A stretch of DNA of 64,000 nucleotides from Corallincola holothuriorum (GTDB lineage: Bacteria > Pseudomonadota > Gammaproteobacteria > Enterobacterales > Neiellaceae). Each line of letters starts with the position of its first letter. Positions within the stretch are counted from its first letter, which is position 1. Made by a program: the position numbers and the translations under genes. This document shows, one piece after another, positions 64,000 through 64,000 of the stretch. The notes under the pieces are model-generated. The model ran no database searches and had not been told where the DNA came from. It saw nothing but the letters and a program-made list of their open reading frames with translations. The DNA lies in the NCBI RefSeq assembly GCF_003336225.1, contig NZ_QPID01000002.1, forward strand, positions 62,001-126,000. Direction: 5' to 3'.

Positions 64000-64000
64000 C

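Overview
The window is about 64 kb of chromosome from a gammaproteobacterium. The miaA-hfq-hflX-hflK-hflC-yjeT-purA block, rpsF-priB-rpsR-rplI, rnr-rlmB and nrdAB-yfaE have enteric-like order and sequence. A MotX-type polar-flagellar motor protein, a large repertoire of c-type cytochromes and small families such as DUF3010, DUF6435 and TIGR02450 point to an aquatic or marine facultative respirer of the Shewanella/Ferrimonas/Aeromonas/Alteromonas side of the class. This placement is inference, because no rRNA or tRNA gene is present. I saw no insertion sequence, prophage or CRISPR array.

Layout. 0-6.2 kb: tail of an Asp/Glu racemase, a complete AmmeMemoRadiSam set (amrS, amrB, amrA), a polyphosphate glucokinase, a GalT-like nucleotidyltransferase, and an NfeD/SPFH pair. 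6.3-19 kb: queG, then the nnr-tsaE-amiB-mutL-miaA-hfq-hflX-hflKC-yjeT-purA chain. 19-28 kb: motX behind a perfect sigma-28 promoter, rnr, rlmB, a HIT protein, a Na+/H+ antiporter, the S6/PriB/S18/L9 operon and a periplasmic rhodanese.

28-34 kb (minus strand): a compact redox operon. It encodes a NirB-like flavoprotein fused to a Bfd-type iron-sulfur module and a membrane cytochrome b-like domain, an 11-haem cytochrome c, a DUF3365 monohaem lipoprotein, a c5-like lipoprotein, a truncated haemoglobin and a ferredoxin:NAD(P)H reductase. The upstream region carries an NsrR-like inverted repeat and a near-perfect 7-2-7 NarL/NarP site. I infer an NO/nitrite-responsive electron-transfer system that I cannot match to a described pathway. 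34-41 kb: tandem YitT proteins, a DUF3313 lipoprotein, an AI-2E family permease, and a BigR/YgaV-type persulfide sensor next to a CoA-disulfide/persulfide reductase and two YeeE/YedE transporters. 41-45.5 kb: an octahaem tetrathionate reductase operon with a cytochrome b, a haem-less small secreted protein and a DUF3373 porin, followed by bfd.

45.6-53.7 kb: permease, grxA, a DUF2167 protein, then class Ia ribonucleotide reductase. nrdA has two NrdR boxes, a cobalamin riboswitch and a hairpin holding its Shine-Dalgarno. After yfaE comes a Tse2-like toxin with a small acidic partner, followed by a broken duplicate of the yfaE 3' end. 53.7-64 kb: malF-malG without malE or malK, an RND efflux pair, DUF350, a transglutaminase-like protein, three small conserved genes and the C-terminus of an S9 peptidase.
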